Assembly: GCA_019649035.1 (NCBI GenBank)
Contig: BMAT01009519.1
Location: forward strand, 1 to 21,085
Source: Elysia marginata
Taxonomy: Eukaryota; Mollusca; Gastropoda; Plakobranchidae
Length of the DNA stretch: 21,085 nucleotides
Reading direction: 5' to 3'
Position 1 is the first letter of the stretch. The number at the start of each line of letters is the position of its first letter. Below the pieces are notes generated by a model that saw only the letters and a list, made by a program, of their open reading frames with translations, was not told the DNA's origin and did no database searches. A program made the position numbers and the translations under genes. Of this stretch, positions 12,054 to 18,000 are shown piece by piece.

Positions 12054-15000
12054 TTCTTTTTCTTCTTCTTCTTCTTCTTCTTCTTCTTCTTCTTTTTCTT
12101 TTTCTTCTTCTTCTTCTTCTTTTTCTTCTTCTTCTTCTTCTTCTTCTTCTTCTTCTTCTTCTTCTTCTTCTTCTTCTTCTTCTTCTTCTTTTCAATCGTA
12201 CTATGTTGTTGGTTGCAGCAACAGCAGCAGACCCTTGTATTATAAAAGTACTTAGTTTTAGGTACATTACCATAACGTTTTTCAAATGCGGATATTTGCT
12301 CTTATGTAATTACATGAAGAAAAACAAAGATGAAAAATGTTTCCCGACCAGATGAAATGAGTCGGATGTCGCAATTTTCACCTTTAAATACGTTCCTTTT
12401 TTGAATATTTTTTAAAACTCGAAAGCGTGAAGCATTATATAAAATTATCAATATTTTAAGGGAAGTTACTACAAATCTTGTTGGTTTAAAACAACAAAGA
12501 GAAAAGAGGAAAATATCCAATGAAACTTTTAAATGCGTTTTGTTTAAAGAAAAAAGGAATTTCCGACTTAGGACTAATTCATCCTGAACGCGAGACAATT
12601 TAGAAAATGTTCTGTGTCATAAAGAATACCTCAGCTATGACCGTCCTCTTTGCTCCAAAGAAGTGAAAGTCGTCGCACTTTGTTCCATTAACTTTACACA
12701 CGTCCAGAAACGTGTGGTTAGCAACGCCTAGCTTCGCTTGTTCCTCCAGCCGAGAGTCGTTGGTGAGCTTGAGAGACGATATGTTAAAGAGATCGTCAAC
12801 GACGCACGCGTAGTGGGGCTTGTAGCCACCGAAACTCATAAGCATCGTGCTCCAAGCGATCTGTAGGGAGTGGAATAAAGTTAGAGCATGATTTACATAT
12901 TAAATTTGTAGACAACAAGCCCAAAGATGGAACAGTATGTAAACTAGTTTATTTGAAACGCCCCCCAAAAAAATCAACTGCCGCAATTCAGAACTTTTAA
13001 ATGTAAACTTTTTTTTTATCGTGCTCCTGATTTTTTGTCCTTTGTGTGGTTTAAAATCAAAGATCTAGCCTATTTGTATCGCGGGAATTGCATGACAAAG
13101 CTAATTTTTGTTTTAAATATTTGTAGTAATGTTTTTATCTTTAATGAGCTGTAGTGCTGTAGAGCTAAAGTTGCCTGATTGTCTTATAATTGGTTTCTCC
13201 TTGCTGCTCCACAGAACAACCTGCAAGGCCGGAATCAGGTGATCAAATAGAGCACCATTCCATCCCTGTACCCCTGGAATTCGGAGTTCTTCAGGGATCT
13301 ATGCCAGGTCATCTGTTTTTCACTTTGTTCACAGCTGCGCCAATCAGCAACATTATCGAAAAGTATGGCCTCTCATACCGTCCAGACAACAAGCAGATTG
13401 ACACTGCTATTGACCTATAGACGCATTGTCTGTCTAAAGCGCGATGAGAAACATGTAAACAACCGTCACGGATGAACGAAAAGAAGCTTAAAATTAACGA
13501 AGTAAAGACAGACGCAAAAAAAACCTATCTGGAACCTCTCGATATGTAGGTGCAGAAATAAAAACCTCCAATAAAGTGAAGAATTCAGGCTTCATATTTT
13601 GATCAGCAGTTGAAACTTAATGAGCCCATAAATAACACGATCAAAGCAGTATATCAAAACCAGCTTGGAAACATCGTCAAACTTCGTGAGCTTATCGACA
13701 AGGGCAGCGCTAAAACTCGGGTAAATTCACTCATCACTAACAGACTTGATTACTGCAGCAATTAGTCTTAAGCACGGTGTGCCAAGAAACTGTAAAAACT
13801 TCAGACCAAAGCTGTGCGCGTCATAACGTGCACTAGGAACCGTGAGCACATCACACCAGTCGTTGAGAGCCTGCATTGGCTACCCATCACTGTGACCGGC
13901 TCTGTGGCCTAGCGGTAAGACACTCGCCCAGAGATCAGGAGGTGCATGGTTCGATCCCCGGCCGAGTCAAACCAAGGACTTTAAAAGTGGTATTAGCAGC
14001 GGATCCACCCAGTGTCTGGCATTGTAGATTTCATGCTAAGTGTGGTCGGCCCGGTGTCAGGATAATGTTACTGGGTGTGGTGTATGCAAGCGCCCTTTAT
14101 ATCACATTGTGGCAGCACGCTTTGAATTTTCCCCAGCGCGGTCTCTGATATAACCTCATAGTTGACTGAGATGTTAAAATTTAAACAACCAACCAACTAC
14201 CCATCACTGTACGAGTGGAATTCGAAACCCTGACTAATACCTACAAGTGCTTGAAAGATGAGGCGCCACTTCAACTATCTGTTCTCATCTCCCTCTAGAA
14301 CTCCATTCGAGCCCTAAGGTCGGTATCGCAGAAAAACTTTGTTCAGCGAAGACCTACAGGACAATAAAGTAGAGCGAGCTTTCTTATGCACCGGTCCTAA
14401 GTTATGGAACGAATTCTCTCTGTCCACCAAAGAAAAAGGCTCAATTTGGTTTGAAAGAATTCTCGTGACTGAACTTTTTAGGACTGTTTATGGTGTCTAA
14501 ATAAATATTTTTTCCCCTGAAGCAGTTATTCTCACTAAGCCATTCTATGAACTGTGCAATATGTGGCGGGTTTTTTGTTATTTTTTTTTTTTGCTACATT
14601 ACGACGTTTATTGTGAGAGCTTGAGTTTCGCAATATAAAAAAACTTTTGGTGCACTTAAAGGCTTTGAGTTATTCCTAGTAAGGCAAATGGGTTTAAATT
14701 TACTAACTACTGTACACTAATATTTTTACTACCACACTATTTTATTGTGCAAACGAATACATTTTTTTTCATATTTCAAAACTTTACCCTTGGTTTCTAA
14801 ACTGATGATGTAGATTTCTTTCGATTATTATTATTCTTTTAATGATGATTTGACCACTACTTCAATGCCCTAGAATTCGGCTAAAATTTGCAGCTTTATT
14901 TTCAGTGTCCAACTAGTTATGAAGTTTTACTCCGTTTGAGAGCTGTTGCAGTTTACAATAGAGAATAAAAATCTAACTAATGCAAAAACAAATGACAACA

Positions 15001-18000
15001 AAAAGAATTTCGACTTTGAATTTTCTTCGACGGGCTTGCTGCTCCTCATGACACGTGACTATCCATGTCAAAATAGTCAAATAATAGATGACTATGTCAC
15101 TTATACAAAAATTTAATTTTTTTCATTTTCTATGCTTTTACATTATGGATGCTTTGGGCCCTCACTACAGGTCATGCTATTTCTTATCTTTTGTAATAAT
15201 TGAATCTAATTAAATCCTCATGTAGAGCATTGGAACTATGTTCATTTGGAAATGTCTTGATTCTCTACAATGCTAGATAAGTGGATATCAAGTTTTTTTT
15301 AAATCAAATATAACAGTCAAGTAGGACTAAGAACATCCAGCATCTTACATCTCGCATCAATGACAATGATTTTTAGGTCTCACAAAAAATTAATGCCTTT
15401 GGAACGAAACTATGGTAAGATAACAGAGAAAGCTAAATATGCAATTTTCAAGTCAACTGTAATGCAAAGTCAACACATGATATTATAACCGGCTCTGTGG
15501 CCTTGCGGTAAGACACTGGCTCAGAGATCGGGAGGTGCGCGGTTCGATCTCCGGCCGAGTCAAACCAAGGACTTTAAAATCGCGCCGCCTAGTGTCTGGC
15601 ATTGTGGATTTAGTGTTAAGTAAGATCGAGCCGATGTCAGGATAATGTGACCGAGTGTGGTGTACGCAAGCGCTCCTTACAGTGTGGCAGCACGTTTACA
15701 ATTGTCGCCAGCGCTGTCTCTTAGATAACCTCGAAGTTGACTGGGATTTTAAAAATCAAACAAACAAACAGGATATTATAGGGGTGTGGAATGTATTCTA
15801 GAGAGTGTGAGGCATGGGTTGATGTGACCATCTATTTTTACTCTTTAAAGTCATGGTATATATTAATCTGCCGTACTTCACAAGTTTTAAAATATCTAGC
15901 GACCGGAGTGAATGAGTCGGAAGTCGGAAATTAGGTTTTTGAGAAAACGCCATTTAAAGGTCTAGCTTTCCTATTGTTTGTCTATAGTTCAAATTAACAA
16001 AAGTTTTAACATCTTTTCACAAAATATCGATAATATTATAGAAAATTTTTACATATGGAAGCTTAGAAAAATTATCTTGTTCAAAACAGCAACTTCTTTA
16101 AAGGTTAAAGTTCGGCATCGAACTCAATCACCCTGGACGCGAGACAAATACGTGGAATTTGTGAAACATTACAAAGGACATATTGAAATCCCTGGTTATT
16201 GCCATGTTGATTACGACATCAAATATGTACGTAAAATATTTTATTATAGTTTATCTTAAACCGTAAAATGCCAAAGAGTAAAACGTAAATCTGTACGGGC
16301 TGCTTAATATTCTCTAGGATCTATTTTAAACCTTTTGGCGTCAAACATAGTCAACGAAAAAAAGCCCAAGATTAACAGTCTCAAAACAGCGTCATTGATT
16401 CAGATGTCGAAAACTCCAGATTACAAGACCTTCATATTATAAACAACGAATTTTTCTTAGCTCCCATAATATAATGTTAAAAATCGCGTTAAATTATATA
16501 AAAATTTGTGGGTAACATATACCTAAAATGGCTCCCACATAAAAATATGGAAGAAAATCTGACGAGCACAACCTAAAAGCCCTAAAGGTGAAACGGACGA
16601 AAACTTGATTCGTAAAGCCTAAAATGGAATAAAAATGGCGCCCGAAACACTAGTCTATATCGAGGTCTAATCCGAACTATAGGTTAAGAGCTCTAAATCT
16701 AGATTATCTGAATTGATTTCTAGATCAAAGTCAAAGTTTTAGACACTAAATCTAGATTGTAGATCAAGATCATTCTAACCTTCATTCTACAGATTTCAAC
16801 TACCGCGTACTGAAGTTAGGAACTGGGCGAAACTATTATGTGTTCTTCCGCCTACCATGTTTTTCCAAAGTATTAAAAATACATCCTAAAAATGAAATGG
16901 CGTCCGTGAAAAAATCTGTTCTTTTAAAAGAGAGAAGAAAAATTAAAATATCTACTGTTAAAAGGCTTTTTCCCATATTTATATTTCCGTCATCATTCCC
17001 GAACTCATTCGCACTGGCTGCGAGACTTTCTTTCAAACTGGGGGTTTCTTTGTTTGATTGATTTTTACTTTTACACAGACAAAAGTACATGTAACTTTGT
17101 GTATGCTGCCCGGAACAGTGAAAGTGCAGTATCTGCGGTGAAAACTATTCGCAGTATCTGCAGTATCTGCAGTGAAAACTATGCAGTATCTGCAGTGAAA
17201 ACTATTATGCGGTATCTGCTGTGAAAACTATGTAGTATCTTCAGTGAAAACGATTATGCGGTATCTGCTGTGAAAACTATGTAGTATCTGTAGTGAAAAC
17301 TATTATGCGTTATCTGCTGTGAAAACTATATCCAGAATCTGCTGTGAAATTTGTATGCAGTATCTGCAGTGAAAAATGTATGCAGTATCTGCAGTGAAAT
17401 TTGTATGCAGTATCTGCAGTGAAAAATGTAGGTAGTATCTGCAGTGAAAAATGTATGGGAGATACTGCACTTTGACTGCCCCCGTCAATATGAGTACATG
17501 CATATGGGTGGTGGCATTCCATTTGAGTCACTTTCACTAACCAGGTATACCACATTATACTAGTTTCGAGCCACTAAATCAAAGCAAACCAATTGAGCTA
17601 CTTAAAACGACACGGTACCTAGTGGTTTTGCAATCGATACGTTTATTTCAATCGGCCGGGCGGGTCAAAACCAACTTAAATGTAAACATAGGTATCAAAG
17701 TAGCTCTCCTGTTGAGGCTTTCTGAACTGTTCTATTTTCTTAACTATTAAAGTAGGGCTGTACAGTGGAATCTTGTTAAGATAAGACCTGTTTAAGATAG
17801 ACTTTTATGTAGTAAAAACCATATTTTTAGTCCCTTTTTTTTGTCTTTATCATGTTACTGTTTAGAATAAACTTTGAATAAGATAAACTTTTTTTTCGGT
17901 CCCAGATAGGTTTATCTTAACAGGACTGCTCTCTATGTTAATGGTTTAAATTAGAACGTTAAAATTTGTAATCGTTTTGTTTTAGATCTGTTCATAAATT

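Larger units (their letters stand above)
13200..14510 (+). pseudogene. Degenerate LINE reverse-transcriptase fragment
   Basis: Broken frames on the plus strand match the C-terminal half of a CR1/L2/Jockey-type non-LTR reverse transcriptase: GVLQGSMPGHLFFTLFTA (RT domain, near 13284), EKYGLSYRPDNKQ, MNEKKLKINE (13472), LITNRLDYCSN (near 13720), HITPVVESLHWLPIT (13848), FETLTNTYKCLKDEAP (14221) and PKLWNEFSLS (14396). The catalytic YADD box expected after GLSY is lost, and stops and frameshifts are frequent, so it is inactive. The 5' part is missing, as expected for truncated LINE copies. A SINE at 13894-14196 interrupts it between HWLPIT and VRVEFE. Confidence 0.8.

Noticed and set aside
11941..12355. 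Arg-rich (minus) and Leu/Phe-rich (plus) frames of 114 and 125 codons
   Set aside because: Both are translations of the TTC/GAA repeat tract, where every frame stays open.
13894..13966. Functional tRNA gene
   Set aside because: A and B boxes are present, but the T and anticodon stems do not close, and a SINE body with target duplications follows.
13876..14148. 90-codon plus-strand frame
   Set aside because: It lies in the SINE, including its tRNA-like head, and starts in the interrupted LINE.
15978..16259. 93-codon plus-strand frame
   Set aside because: It overlaps the inverted-repeat element copy B and matches no family.
17116..17478. CRISPR-like array
   Set aside because: Units are contiguous without unique spacers, and the host DNA is eukaryotic.
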